NCBI GenBank assembly: GCA_031548435.1
Contig: JAVBRA010000006.1
Span: forward strand, 67,406-131,405
DNA: 64,000 nt
Direction of reading: 5' to 3'
DNA from: JAVBRA01 sp031548435
Lineage (GTDB): Bacteria > Bacteroidota > Bacteroidia > Bacteroidales > Rikenellaceae
Part shown: positions 41,801-51,477 of the stretch, in pieces
How positions within the stretch are numbered: position 1 is the stretch's first letter
Layout of the letters: every line of letters begins with the position of its first letter
Notes under the pieces: model-generated
Seen by the model: the letters and a program-made list of their open reading frames with translations, nothing else
Told to the model about the DNA's origin: nothing
Databases searched by the model: none
Program-made: the position numbers and the translations under genes

Positions 41801-42886
41801 ATGAAAAAATTATCGATAGTCCTGTTTGTTTTTATATTGGCCTTGTCCGGCTGCAAACCCTCCGCTTCGCCCGATTACATGATTCTCGACAAGGTGGTGT
41901 ATGTCGAGAAATTTCCGCAGGTTTTCGCCCTGACGGACGGGGAGCCCCTCGATCTGGGTGTTTTGGGTGCGAACTCTTTGTCGGTTCAGGATTCTTTACT
42001 GATCGTCTCTTCGTCCGACCCCGAGGGGTATTGGTCGTTTTTTTCGCTGCCCGCACTTGAATACAAGGGAAAATACCTGCACAACGGCAACGGCCCCAAC
42101 GAATTTCTCTTCTCCCCCTGGGTGGATCAGCAACACTTTTCAACGGAACAGGGGGCGCTTTTTGCCGACATTTATGACTACCAGACCGGCAAACTGTATC
42201 GGATGAACGTCACCGAGACCGTGCGCGGCGGGCAGCTGAGCATCGCCCCGGCCGATCATCAGCTGCCCTGTGCGTTGTTCGGGTTCCGTGTGCTGGGCGA
42301 CGGTGTTTTTTTCTGCAAAGAACCGAATGACGCCCACACCCAACAGGTAAGGTATCTGTTGGATCGCGGAGAAAAGAAAAGCGGGCGCAACATGGATCAA
42401 TTGAACCTGGCCTCTGTCAGCAGCGATCAGGATCTCAATCTGTTGAGCCTCCACACCACAAGCAACGGCGACGGCTCCCGGATTGTCGAGGCGGCATTGG
42501 CCTTAAACCAGATCAATCTCTATTCGATCGACGACTCGTTCGGTAAGACCATCTGCACCGGCAAGCAGATCGACCATATCGGCAAGGTGCAAGATATCGG
42601 GCGTCCGGACAGAATGTACAACTATATGGATCTGAGAATGCATTCCGACTTCTTCGGCGCACTGTACCTGAACGATACCGACGGGAATTTTGAACTGGGA
42701 ACCTCCCGGCTCCCCGTGATCCGGATCTTCGATTGGGACGGCAATCCGTTGGCGGAGATACAGCCCGAACGCACCATCACCACATACGATATCGATTTCC
42801 GGAACGGTTGGCTGTTCACGCTCAATTACAATACGGAAGAGATCTACAAGTACGATATTGGCGAAATACTGGGGATGTTGAAATAA
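41801..42886 (+). CDS. Six-bladed beta-propeller (TolB-like, BF3164-type) lipoprotein
   Basis: 361 residues from ATG 41801. Lipoprotein signal MKKLSIVLFVFILALSGC. The mature part shows repeated propeller-blade strands: DSLLIVSSSDPEGYWSFF, GNGPNEFLFSPW (the conserved GxGPxEF), LYRMNVTE, FDWDGNPLAEIQPERTIT and LFTLNYNTEEIYKYD. This matches the Bacteroidota 6-bladed propeller lipoproteins that accompany NVEALA genes. GC content returns to the genome average within this gene. It is likely outer-membrane anchored; it may bind or receive the NVEALA peptide (inference from co-occurrence only). Confidence 0.85.
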   Translation: MKKLSIVLFVFILALSGCKPSASPDYMILDKVVYVEKFPQVFALTDGEPLDLGVLGANSLSVQDSLLIVSSSDPEGYWSFFSLPALEYKGKYLHNGNGPNEFLFSPWVDQQHFSTEQGALFADIYDYQTGKLYRMNVTETVRGGQLSIAPADHQLPCALFGFRVLGDGVFFCKEPNDAHTQQVRYLLDRGEKKSGRNMDQLNLASVSSDQDLNLLSLHTTSNGDGSRIVEAALALNQINLYSIDDSFGKTICTGKQIDHIGKVQDIGRPDRMYNYMDLRMHSDFFGALYLNDTDGNFELGTSRLPVIRIFDWDGNPLAEIQPERTITTYDIDFRNGWLFTLNYNTEEIYKYDIGEILGMLK

Positions 42887-42902
42887 AACCCGTTGCAAAA
42901 CA

Positions 42903-42947
42903 AAATCCCCCGCTTGGTATCGAATGATACGAAGCGGGGGATTTGTT
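42903..42947. terminator. Bidirectional terminator (propeller gene / rmuC)
   Basis: 13-bp stem AAATCCCCCGCTT/AAGCGGGGGATTT with an inner GTATCGAATGATAC hairpin, between convergent genes. Confidence 0.88.
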
Positions 42948-42961
42948 CCGATGCGGCGAGG

Positions 42962-44338
42962 CTATTCGTCTGCTGCGTACTCTTCTTCCGGCAGCAGTTC
43001 TTCGGGTTCGTCGTCTTCGATCTCTTCCGCTCCGGCTGCCGCCTTGAGCCGTTTTTTTGGGTTGAGCCCCAGCGCCCGAAGTTTCTCGGCATGGTCGACC
43101 AGGTTGCCGCGCCCTTCGCGCAGCTGGTTCATCGCCTCGTCGTAGGCGGCGTGGGTGCGGCGGATGCTGTCGCCCAGGCGGCCCATCGTTTCGACGAAGC
43201 CCGCCAGCTTGTCGTAGAGCATGCGTCCGCGTTCGGCGATCTTCTGCACGTTGCGGTTCTGGCGGTCGCGCTTCCACAGGTCGGAGATCAGCCGCAGCGA
43301 CACGATCAGGTTCGTGGGGCTGATCATCACCACGCGGTGTTTGAACGCGTAGGCCCACAGTTCCTTGTCCGAGTTCATGGTCAGGATGTAGGCCGGCTCG
43401 TTGGGCACGAACATCAGCACGTAGTCGAGCGCCCCCGCGTAGTCGGGGTACGACTTGCCGGCCAACTCGTCGATGTGCTGGCGCACCGAGTCGAGGTGGC
43501 GTTTGAGGAAGATGCCCTGCTGGTCGGTGCCCTCGGCCTCGACATACGACACGTAGGCCGTCAGCGATACTTTCGAGTCGATCACCACTTTGCGTTCGTC
43601 GGGCAGGTTCACCACCACGTCGGGGCGCATGATGCGCCCCTGTTCGCTTTTGAGCGTGGCGCCGGTGTCGTCGCGCAGGGTGTGCTGCACGAAGTATTCG
43701 CGGTCGCGTTGCAGCCCCGAGTGTTCGAGGATATTTTCGAGGATCATCTCGCCCCAGTCGCCCTGTACCTTGGGGTTGGCCCTGAGGGCGTTGGTCAGGT
43801 TGCGGGTGATCTCCTCCGAGGCCTGCGTCTGCCGCACCAGCTTCTCTACTTCTTTGGCCAGCGAAAACCGCTCCTTCGACTCTTTGTCGTAAACGTCGTT
43901 GACCTGACGGTGGAACTTTTCGAGGTGCTCGCCCAACGGCTTGAGGATGCCCGAGAGGTTCTCCCTGTTCAGGTCGGTGAATTTGCGGCTTTTGTCTTCC
44001 AGTATTTTGGCGGCGATGTTCTCGAATTCGGTCTGCATCTGGCGTTTGGCTTCGTCCATCTGCTGTTTTTGTCCGGAGAGTTTCTCTTCCAGGGCCCGGT
44101 TCTGCTCCGACAGCTGCGACCGCTGGCTTACGAGCGTCTGTATCTCGGACTGCCGTTCGTCGAGCCTTTGTTGCAGGGCCGCCGCCGTTTCACGTTCGCG
44201 GGTCAGGAATTGCTCGTACTGGTCGCGCTGGGCGTCGAGGGCGGCGCGGCTGCGGTTGCGTCCCGTCCGGTCGATAAAGAAGATGAGGCCCGCCGAAGCG
44301 AGCGCGAAAACGATGCTGATCCAGATTATTTCGCCCAT
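42962..44338 (-). CDS. rmuC: DNA recombination protein RmuC
   Basis: 458 residues from ATG 44338. One N-terminal membrane helix (IIWISIVFALASAGLIFF), a long coiled coil (about residues 30-140, rich in Gln/Glu/Arg), then the RmuC nuclease-like domain: NPKVQGDWGEMILENILEHS, GRIMRPDVVVNLPDERKVVI, DSKVSLTAY and VMISPTNLIVSLRLI. The Asp and D-x-K residues fit a PD-(D/E)XK fold. RmuC limits recombination between inverted repeats. The acidic C-terminus (EEIEDDEPEELLPEEE) is variable in the family. Confidence 0.96.
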   Translation of the reverse strand: MGEIIWISIVFALASAGLIFFIDRTGRNRSRAALDAQRDQYEQFLTRERETAAALQQRLDERQSEIQTLVSQRSQLSEQNRALEEKLSGQKQQMDEAKRQMQTEFENIAAKILEDKSRKFTDLNRENLSGILKPLGEHLEKFHRQVNDVYDKESKERFSLAKEVEKLVRQTQASEEITRNLTNALRANPKVQGDWGEMILENILEHSGLQRDREYFVQHTLRDDTGATLKSEQGRIMRPDVVVNLPDERKVVIDSKVSLTAYVSYVEAEGTDQQGIFLKRHLDSVRQHIDELAGKSYPDYAGALDYVLMFVPNEPAYILTMNSDKELWAYAFKHRVVMISPTNLIVSLRLISDLWKRDRQNRNVQKIAERGRMLYDKLAGFVETMGRLGDSIRRTHAAYDEAMNQLREGRGNLVDHAEKLRALGLNPKKRLKAAAGAEEIEDDEPEELLPEEEYAADE

Positions 44339-44397
44339 GTCCGTTTTTGTTCGTAGAAAGCGCCTCCCGGCACCCGGATGAATTTTCTTTGCTCTGA

Positions 44398-44405
44398 CAA
44401 AGATA
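44398..44405 (-). promoter_or_regulatory. -7 promoter box of rmuC
   Basis: TATCTTTG on the minus strand, 59 bases before the ATG. Confidence 0.55.
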
Positions 44406-44589
44406 GTAAAACCTGTTTCAAAAAAAGACGTTCCCGCCCGATGAAGGCCCGGAAATGTTCGGCGCATCCGCAGGATACCTCCGAGCGAAGGACTTTTTCG
44501 CTTACAGACGTTGCTTTCGCGTGCCGTTCCGGATCAGGCCCGAAATGACAACATTTCAACCACCCGGCCGGTATATGAAAATAAAACCC

Positions 44590-44597
44590 TATTTTTG
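44590..44597 (+). promoter_or_regulatory. -7 promoter box of rpe
   Basis: TATTTTTG, 23 bases before the ATG at 44621. Confidence 0.58.
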
Positions 44598-44620
44598 CAC
44601 TACGTATAAAAAGTGTGAAA

Positions 44621-45286
44621 ATGTCCAGGATCATATCTCCTTCCATCCTTTCTTCCGACTTCGGGCGGCTGTACGACGAAATCGAGATGCTCAACGCCAG
44701 CCGTGCCGAGTGGATTCACCTCGACGTCATGGACGGGGTGTTCGTGCCCAACATCACCTACGGCATGCCGGTGATCAAAACCCTTCGTCCCAAAAGCGAC
44801 AAGGTGTTCGACGCCCACCTGATGATCGTGGACCCGGGCCGCTATGTCGATGCGTTCCGCGACGCCGGGGTCGACGTGCTGAGCGTGCATGTCGAGGCGT
44901 GCACGCACCTGCACCGTGTCATCCAGCAGATCCAGGCGGCGGGCATGAAGGCCGGGGTGGCGCTGAACCCGCACACGCCGGTGTCGGCGGTGGAGGAGGT
45001 GGCCGATATGGCCGATCTGTTCCTGATCATGGGGGTCAACCCGGGTTTCGGAGGGCAAAAGTTTATCCCGAACACGTTATCCAAAATATCCCGGATGAAG
45101 GAGTTGCTGTTGCGGAAAAATTCCGCAGCCCTGATCGAAATGGACGGCGGGGCGACGCTCGACAACGCCCGCAAACTGTTCGACGCCGGGGTCGACGTGC
45201 TGGTGGCCGGCAACGCGGTGTTCGGCAGCGCCGACCCGAAGAAAACCATAGAGCTTTTATTGCAGGCGCCCGCCGGGTGTCTTTAA
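44621..45286 (+). CDS. rpe: Ribulose-phosphate 3-epimerase
   Basis: 221 residues; interconverts ribulose-5-phosphate and xylulose-5-phosphate in the pentose phosphate pathway. TIM barrel with IISPSILSSDFGRL, the metal-binding HLDVMDGVFVPNIT, FDAHLMIVDPGRYV, IMGVNPGFGGQKFI and the phosphate loop MDGG...VAGNAVFGS. ATG 44621 was chosen; a GTG two codons upstream is in frame. 23 bases separate it from the ABC-F gene. Confidence 0.97.
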   Translation: MSRIISPSILSSDFGRLYDEIEMLNASRAEWIHLDVMDGVFVPNITYGMPVIKTLRPKSDKVFDAHLMIVDPGRYVDAFRDAGVDVLSVHVEACTHLHRVIQQIQAAGMKAGVALNPHTPVSAVEEVADMADLFLIMGVNPGFGGQKFIPNTLSKISRMKELLLRKNSAALIEMDGGATLDNARKLFDAGVDVLVAGNAVFGSADPKKTIELLLQAPAGCL

Positions 45287-45309
45287 GCGGATCCTTTTCC
45301 TGATAATTA

Positions 45310-47244
45310 ATGATTTCTGTAAATTCCCTAAACGTTTCGTTCGGCGGGTGGACGCTGTTCGGCGATATTTCGTTCGTTGTCAACGTTCACGAACGCATCG
45401 GGCTGGTGGGTAAGAACGGTGCAGGCAAGTCGACCCTTCTGAAGATCATCACAGGTCAGCAACAGCCCACCTCGGGCACGGTGTCGATGGACGCCGGCGC
45501 CACCATCGGCTACCTGCCGCAACAGATGGCCGTGGCCGACTCGCGCACGGTGATCGACGAAACGGCTACGGCGTTCCACGAGGTGATCGAGATCGAAAAG
45601 CAGATCAAAAAGCTGAACGAGGAACTGGCCTCGCGCACCGATTACGAGTCGGAAGGCTACCTTGACCTGATCCACCGCCTGACCGACGCCAACGACCGCT
45701 ACCACATTCTGGGCGGCGACAACCGCGATGCCGAGATCGAGAAAACGCTGCTGGGGCTCGGGTTCGAACGCAGCGACTTCGCCCGTCCCACGAAAGAGTT
45801 CAGCGGGGGGTGGCGTATGCGCATCGAACTGGCGAAGATCCTGTTGCGCAAGCCGTCGCTGATCCTGCTCGACGAACCGACCAACCACCTCGACATCGAG
45901 AGCATCCAGTGGCTCGAAAACTATCTGAAAGACTATTACGGTGCCGTGATCCTCATTTCGCACGACCGCGCCTTTTTGGATGCCGTCACCACGCGCACCA
46001 TCGAAATTCTGCTGGGCAGGAGCTACGACTATCGCGTGCCTTACAGCCACTACGTCGAGTTGCGCGCCGAACGCCGCCAACAGCAGATGGCCGCTTTCGA
46101 GAACCAGCAGAAAATGATCGAAAAAACCGAGGAGTTCATTGAACGGTTCCGGTACAAGCCCAGCAAGTCGAACCAGGTGCAGTCGCGGGTGAAGCAGCTC
46201 GAAAAGCTCGACCGGGTGGAGGTCGACGACGAAGACCTGTCGGCCCTCCACATCAAGTTCCCGCCCGCGCCCCGCAGCGGCAACATCGTGCTGGAGGTCA
46301 AAGAGGCCGGCAAGAGTTTCGGCGACAAAGAGATCTTCTCCGGAGCGACGTTCGTAGTCGAAAAGGGCGACAAAATCGCGCTGGCCGGACGCAACGGCGA
46401 GGGAAAAACCACTTTCGCCCGCATGGTGGTGGGCGACACCGACGTTACTCGCGGCCTGGTGCGCGTGGGGCATAACGTCAGCATCGGATATTACTCGCAG
46501 AACCAGGAAGACCTGCTCGACGGCGATTTCACCGTCTTCGACACGCTCGACCGGGTGGCCGTGGGCGACATCCGCACGCGGCTGCGCGACATTTTGGGGG
46601 CGTTCCTGTTCCGGGGCGAGGATGTGGACAAAAAAGTGCGCGTGCTCTCGGGCGGCGAACGGTCGCGGTTGGCCATGGCGCGCCTGATGCTGGAGCCGCA
46701 CAACCTGCTGATTCTCGACGAGCCGACCAACCACATGGATATGCGCAGCAAGGACATCCTCAAAAACGCCATCCGCACCTTCGACGGCACGGTGATCATC
46801 GTCTCGCACGACCGCGAGTTCCTCGACGGGCTGGTGACCAAGGTGTACGAGTTCCGCGACAAGAAGGTGAAGGAACACCTGGGCGGAATCTATGACTTCC
46901 TGCGCAGCAGACAGTTGTCGTCGCTCAAAGAGCTGGAGGTGAAAGCGCGTCCCGAACCTGCTGCGACGCCCAAACCGGCTGCCGAGCCCAAGGCGAACTA
47001 TGCCGATAAAAAAGAGTCTGACCGGCAGAGGCGTAAAGTCGCTTCGGCCATTGAAAAGTGCGAGGAGCGCATTACGAAACTGGAAGAAGAGATCGCGCTG
47101 ATGGACAAGCAATTTTCCGATCCCGGCGCGCACGGCATCGATCTGCGCGACCCGGTGCATTTTAACGAATACAACCGCAAAAAAGAGCAGTTGGAGCGCA
47201 CAATGGCCGAGTGGGAGAAACTGCACGCCCAAGCCGCCAATTGA
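45310..47244 (+). CDS. ABC-F family ATPase (Uup/EttA-like)
   Basis: 644 residues with two ABC cassettes and no membrane segments. First: GKNGAGKSTLLKII, signature LSGG-like FSGGWRMRIELA, Walker B ILLDEPTNHLDIES. Interdomain linker at about residues 240-310 rich in charged residues (RYKPSKSNQVQSRVKQLEK). Second: GRNGEGKTTFARM, VLSGGERSRLAMARLM and LILDEPTNHMDMRS. The C-terminal coiled-coil extension (DRQRRKVASAIEKCEERI onward) is typical of the Uup branch. Such proteins act on ribosomes or DNA branch structures; antibiotic protection cannot be inferred. Confidence 0.94.
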   Translation: MISVNSLNVSFGGWTLFGDISFVVNVHERIGLVGKNGAGKSTLLKIITGQQQPTSGTVSMDAGATIGYLPQQMAVADSRTVIDETATAFHEVIEIEKQIKKLNEELASRTDYESEGYLDLIHRLTDANDRYHILGGDNRDAEIEKTLLGLGFERSDFARPTKEFSGGWRMRIELAKILLRKPSLILLDEPTNHLDIESIQWLENYLKDYYGAVILISHDRAFLDAVTTRTIEILLGRSYDYRVPYSHYVELRAERRQQQMAAFENQQKMIEKTEEFIERFRYKPSKSNQVQSRVKQLEKLDRVEVDDEDLSALHIKFPPAPRSGNIVLEVKEAGKSFGDKEIFSGATFVVEKGDKIALAGRNGEGKTTFARMVVGDTDVTRGLVRVGHNVSIGYYSQNQEDLLDGDFTVFDTLDRVAVGDIRTRLRDILGAFLFRGEDVDKKVRVLSGGERSRLAMARLMLEPHNLLILDEPTNHMDMRSKDILKNAIRTFDGTVIIVSHDREFLDGLVTKVYEFRDKKVKEHLGGIYDFLRSRQLSSLKELEVKARPEPAATPKPAAEPKANYADKKESDRQRRKVASAIEKCEERITKLEEEIALMDKQFSDPGAHGIDLRDPVHFNEYNRKKEQLERTMAEWEKLHAQAAN

Positions 47245-47249
47245 GTAAC

Positions 47250-48006
47250 TTCAAACAATTAATCACTCAAAGGCATCCGGGACATTAATGAAACGCAGAG
47301 CAGAAAAGTGGAGATGCATCCCACCGACATCATTTATGTCGAGGGGGAGCCGACCGAGGAAAAGGTGTTCGATATGCTTGTGACGACGGAGAAAAGGGAC
47401 GACCTGATGGGGGCTTTCATCATCGACCGCTTCGGGGAAATGAAAAGAGCAATCCGGGCCAGAAAGCATTGTGGTTATCATGAACTACCGCCATGCCTAT
47501 AAGAAAACGCTTCCGGGCGGTCCCGAAAACAATACGGAGGCGCTTCTCGCTACGGTATATCCGGGGAAAGTCGCCAATGTGCTGATCAATACGTATGACG
47601 CCGAGAACGGGAAGCCCTTCTGCGATGGGAAATGGGATGCCGCTTTTAAGGCTGTGGGGCTTAAGAGCGCGGGGTTCGATTTGGGCAATACGCCTTTCGG
47701 TGCCGATGGCTTTGACCATTGGGTTTTTGAAACGGACGAAAAGTACGGGACAATGTTCGACGGGTTCGTATTCTACCTCCCGATCGAAGAGCTCCTGTTG
47801 GCAGTGGGCCTGCCCGGCTTGATGGAGGATGGCTTTTTCGAAGAGGCCGTGAGGGAGGGATGTATAACAAAGCGCTGTATGGTTTTATGGGGCAGGAGAT
47901 TCCTCCCGTAGACGAAGAGGCGTTTGAGCGTTTGAACGATATCCGGATAACACCTGTGCCGGATCTGGACAAGGTAGCAACATCAATCGATAAATGGCTA
48001 AAATAA
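47250..48006 (+). pseudogene. Decayed gene of unknown family (truncated, two frameshifts)
   Basis: Three consecutive pieces in different frames form one plausible protein. Piece 1 begins about 47263 (SLKGIRDINETQSRKVEM), preceded by a stop and only 20 bases after the ABC-F stop, so the 5' end is lost. It runs through DDLMGAFIIDRFGEM to about 47440. Piece 2 continues (ESIVVIMNYRHAYKKTLPGG, FDHWVFETDEKYGTMFDGF) to about 47858. Piece 3 ends with MYNKALYGFMGQEIPPVDEE and TSIDKWLK at 48006. Each switch requires a single-base indel. The layout (a conserved Glu region, then a hydrophobic strand followed by NYRHAY) faintly recalls TraB/ChaN-type proteins, but I do not assign a family. Confidence 0.65.
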
Positions 48007-48015
48007 TATAGACCT

Positions 48016-49329
<1,314 letters not shown>

Positions 49330-49346
49330 GGTGCGTCCGGTACATG

Positions 49347-49383
49347 AAAAGGCGGCGAGGGTGTTTCCCCCGCCGCCTTTCTT
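49347..49383 (+). terminator. Terminator of ugd
   Basis: Stem AAAGGCGGCG/CGCCGCCTTT extended by GGG/CCC pairing, then CTT. Confidence 0.82.
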
Positions 49384-49496
49384 ATGCCCGGTATGGATGT
49401 TTGCCGGTTCTTTGCTTTAGGGCGTTTCCGGCCGGTGGGAAACTTCGGATCAGGTTTAGGATGACGAGTTTGCAGGGATGCCCCCGCAAACCGCTG

Positions 49497-50015
49497 TCAA
49501 TAAAACGACGGAATGGTTCCGGTGTGGTTTTTCAGCGCCCCGTCTTCCAGTTCCAACGCCATCACATATTGCTCGGGAATGTTGTCGGTGTTCGTAATTC
49601 CATAAGAAACAGCGGGTTCGAATCCGAATCGGTTGTAATAGGCAGGATCGCCCACCAGAAAAACGGCTTTGAATCCGCTCTCTTTCGCCAGACCCAGCGC
49701 GTGCCGGATGAACTCCGACCCGACGCCCCGGTTGCGGTATTCCTTGAGGACGCACACCGGCGCCAGCAGCAGGGCCTCGAACGCGCCGCAGGGCGTTGTT
49801 ATGGCAAAGCGCGTCAGCATGATGTGCCCGACGAGCTCCGGCCCGTCTGCGAGTACCAGCGCCAGCTCCGGAATGTAGCCCGCGCTGCTGCGCAGTTTGT
49901 TTACATATTCCTGCTCGTCGCCGTCCGACACTTTTGCTGTGCGGAAGGCTTCCTGAACCAGGCGCCGTATCGTGGCATAATCGCCCGGGGTTTCCTGTCG
50001 GATGATGAGATTCAT
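49497..50015 (-). CDS. GNAT-family N-acetyltransferase
   Basis: 172 residues. The acetyl-CoA pyrophosphate loop is VCVLKEYRNRGVGSEFIRHA (Q/RxxGxG form RNRGVG), preceded by strand GHIMLTRFAI and followed by AVFLVGDPAYYNRFGFEPA, the ending of YhbS-like GNAT proteins. Substrate unknown. It lies 9 bases downstream of the serine hydrolase gene and is probably co-transcribed with it. Confidence 0.92.
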   Translation of the reverse strand: MNLIIRQETPGDYATIRRLVQEAFRTAKVSDGDEQEYVNKLRSSAGYIPELALVLADGPELVGHIMLTRFAITTPCGAFEALLLAPVCVLKEYRNRGVGSEFIRHALGLAKESGFKAVFLVGDPAYYNRFGFEPAVSYGITNTDNIPEQYVMALELEDGALKNHTGTIPSFY

Positions 50016-50024
50016 AGGGTGCGC

Positions 50025-51341
50025 TTATTCGTCTTTGGTAAACAGAAACTGCACTCCGCCTTGCTTCAGTATCATGGTGTTGTAGGCGGGGCTGAAGTCG
50101 ATGGCGATCTTGCCCGGGTCGAACCGGAAGCGGTCGGCGGCGGTTGCCTCCAGCGGAAAGGCCGTCTGGCCGGTGGCCTGAGCCATCAGCGTGCCGTCGT
50201 GAATGAATACGGTGATTTTGAGCGGAAGTTGCTTGCTTGAGTACACCCCCGGGTATTGCTCCAGTTCCTCGGGAGTCGCCGCGTAGGTCTCGAACGTGGG
50301 GATCTGGAACGGCTTGTCGTAAACGGCGCTCAGAATGGCGATGGAGATGTCGTTGAAGGTATAGTTCACCCCGTTGCCGGTGCACGCGTACGACAGTCCG
50401 TCGGCGGGGAAATAGGCCGAGATGGAAACATATCCGTCGATCAGGCCGCCGTGTCCGAAAGCGGATTTTTCATAGAAGGGGATTTGCGTGAGTCCCATTC
50501 CGATGCCGTTCTGCGTCGTTTCCATTTGCCGGAGGCTGCTGTCCGAGACCAACTTGCCGTTGAAAAGGGCTTCGTTGAATTTTGTCAGATCGGTCGGGGT
50601 TGAGACGATGCCTCCGGCCCCGGAAAAGAGCGGGGCGGTCTCTTCCATCGGTTGCCACCCGTTGGCGTAACGGTACGAATAACACTCGCCTTTTTCAATG
50701 GCTGTTTTTTCTCCCACATAAGTGTCGGTCAGCCCGATGGGGCCGGCGATCTTTTCTTTGAGCAGTCGGTCGTAGGATTTTTGGTAGACGGCTTCAAGGA
50801 TAAAACTCAGCAACAGGTAATTCGAGTTGCTGTAACTGGTGTTTGTGCCGGGTTCGAAGTCGAGTCCTCCATCGGCGATCATTTCCGCCAGCTCCTCTTT
50901 GGTTTTGTATTGCGTGCGCCATTGGTCGTACGATTCGTCGGTGAAGTTGTGGATGCCGCTCCGGTGACAGAGCATCTGCCCGATGGTGATCTTCTCCCCG
51001 TCGGGCTGCGCGGGAAAATATAGCCCGATGGGTTGATCCAGGCTCAGTTTGCCCTCTTCGATGGCCATGAACACCAGAGTAGCTGTGAATGTTTTCGAGA
51101 TGGAACCGATCCGGTATTTGGTGCCGGTGCCGGATTTTATTCCCTGCGCGATGTCGGCGTACCCGACCGCGCGCGTGTAGAGCGTTTTCCCGTTTTGCGC
51201 CACGGCGACGCTGCCCATGAATCGATCGCCCTTTTCGAGCGCGTCGAAATAGGCGTTCAGTTTGGCCGTGTCGATTGTTTGCGCAATCCCTGCGGCGCCT
51301 GTCAGCAGGATGGCCCACAAGGCGAGTAGGAGTTTCTTCAT
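50025..51341 (-). CDS. Serine hydrolase of the beta-lactamase class C / esterase family
   Basis: 438 residues with a signal peptide (MKKLLLALWAILLTGAAGIA). Serine beta-lactamase-like fold: SxxK motif in RIGSISKTFTATLVF (nucleophile Ser and Lys), YxN in TSYSNSNYLLLSF, and the third box HGG in AFGHGGLIDGYV. A C-terminal ~100-residue extension (DUF3471-like, FETYAATPEELEQYPGVYSS) is usual for D-aminopeptidase/esterase EstB-type relatives. Periplasmic peptidase or esterase activity is likelier than antibiotic hydrolysis. Its -7 box abuts the ATG. Confidence 0.9.
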   Translation of the reverse strand: MKKLLLALWAILLTGAAGIAQTIDTAKLNAYFDALEKGDRFMGSVAVAQNGKTLYTRAVGYADIAQGIKSGTGTKYRIGSISKTFTATLVFMAIEEGKLSLDQPIGLYFPAQPDGEKITIGQMLCHRSGIHNFTDESYDQWRTQYKTKEELAEMIADGGLDFEPGTNTSYSNSNYLLLSFILEAVYQKSYDRLLKEKIAGPIGLTDTYVGEKTAIEKGECYSYRYANGWQPMEETAPLFSGAGGIVSTPTDLTKFNEALFNGKLVSDSSLRQMETTQNGIGMGLTQIPFYEKSAFGHGGLIDGYVSISAYFPADGLSYACTGNGVNYTFNDISIAILSAVYDKPFQIPTFETYAATPEELEQYPGVYSSKQLPLKITVFIHDGTLMAQATGQTAFPLEATAADRFRFDPGKIAIDFSPAYNTMILKQGGVQFLFTKDE

Positions 51342-51346
51342 GTTTA

Positions 51347-51354
51347 CAAAGATA
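51347..51354 (-). promoter_or_regulatory. -7 box next to the serine hydrolase ATG
   Basis: TATCTTTG on the minus strand, ending 5 bases before the ATG; implies a leaderless or very short 5' end if used. Confidence 0.5.
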
Positions 51355-51432
51355 ATGATTTATTGTGACTGCGCTCAGGGCAACAACCGAATCCGGAGGG
51401 GCGGGTTGGGGCGACGCTCCCGGTTCAATGAA

Positions 51433-51460
51433 CGAATCCCGCCGTGTGGGGCGGGATTCG
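51433..51460 (-). terminator. Terminator of glnN
   Basis: 11-bp perfect stem CGAATCCCGCC/GGCGGGATTCG with a 6-base loop; the following T-run is weak on the minus strand. Confidence 0.65.
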
Positions 51461-51477
51461 CGTGGTTGCCGGTCGGT

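Noticed and set aside
47308..47911. Two separate intact small genes
   Set aside because: The pieces join into one protein only when frames are switched, and the last part continues in a third frame to 48006, so a decayed single gene is the better reading.
50025..51341. Antibiotic-resistance beta-lactamase
   Set aside because: The SxxK/YxN/HGG motifs define a broad family; the C-terminal extension and lipid-free signal peptide fit peptidase/esterase relatives better, and no resistance context is present.
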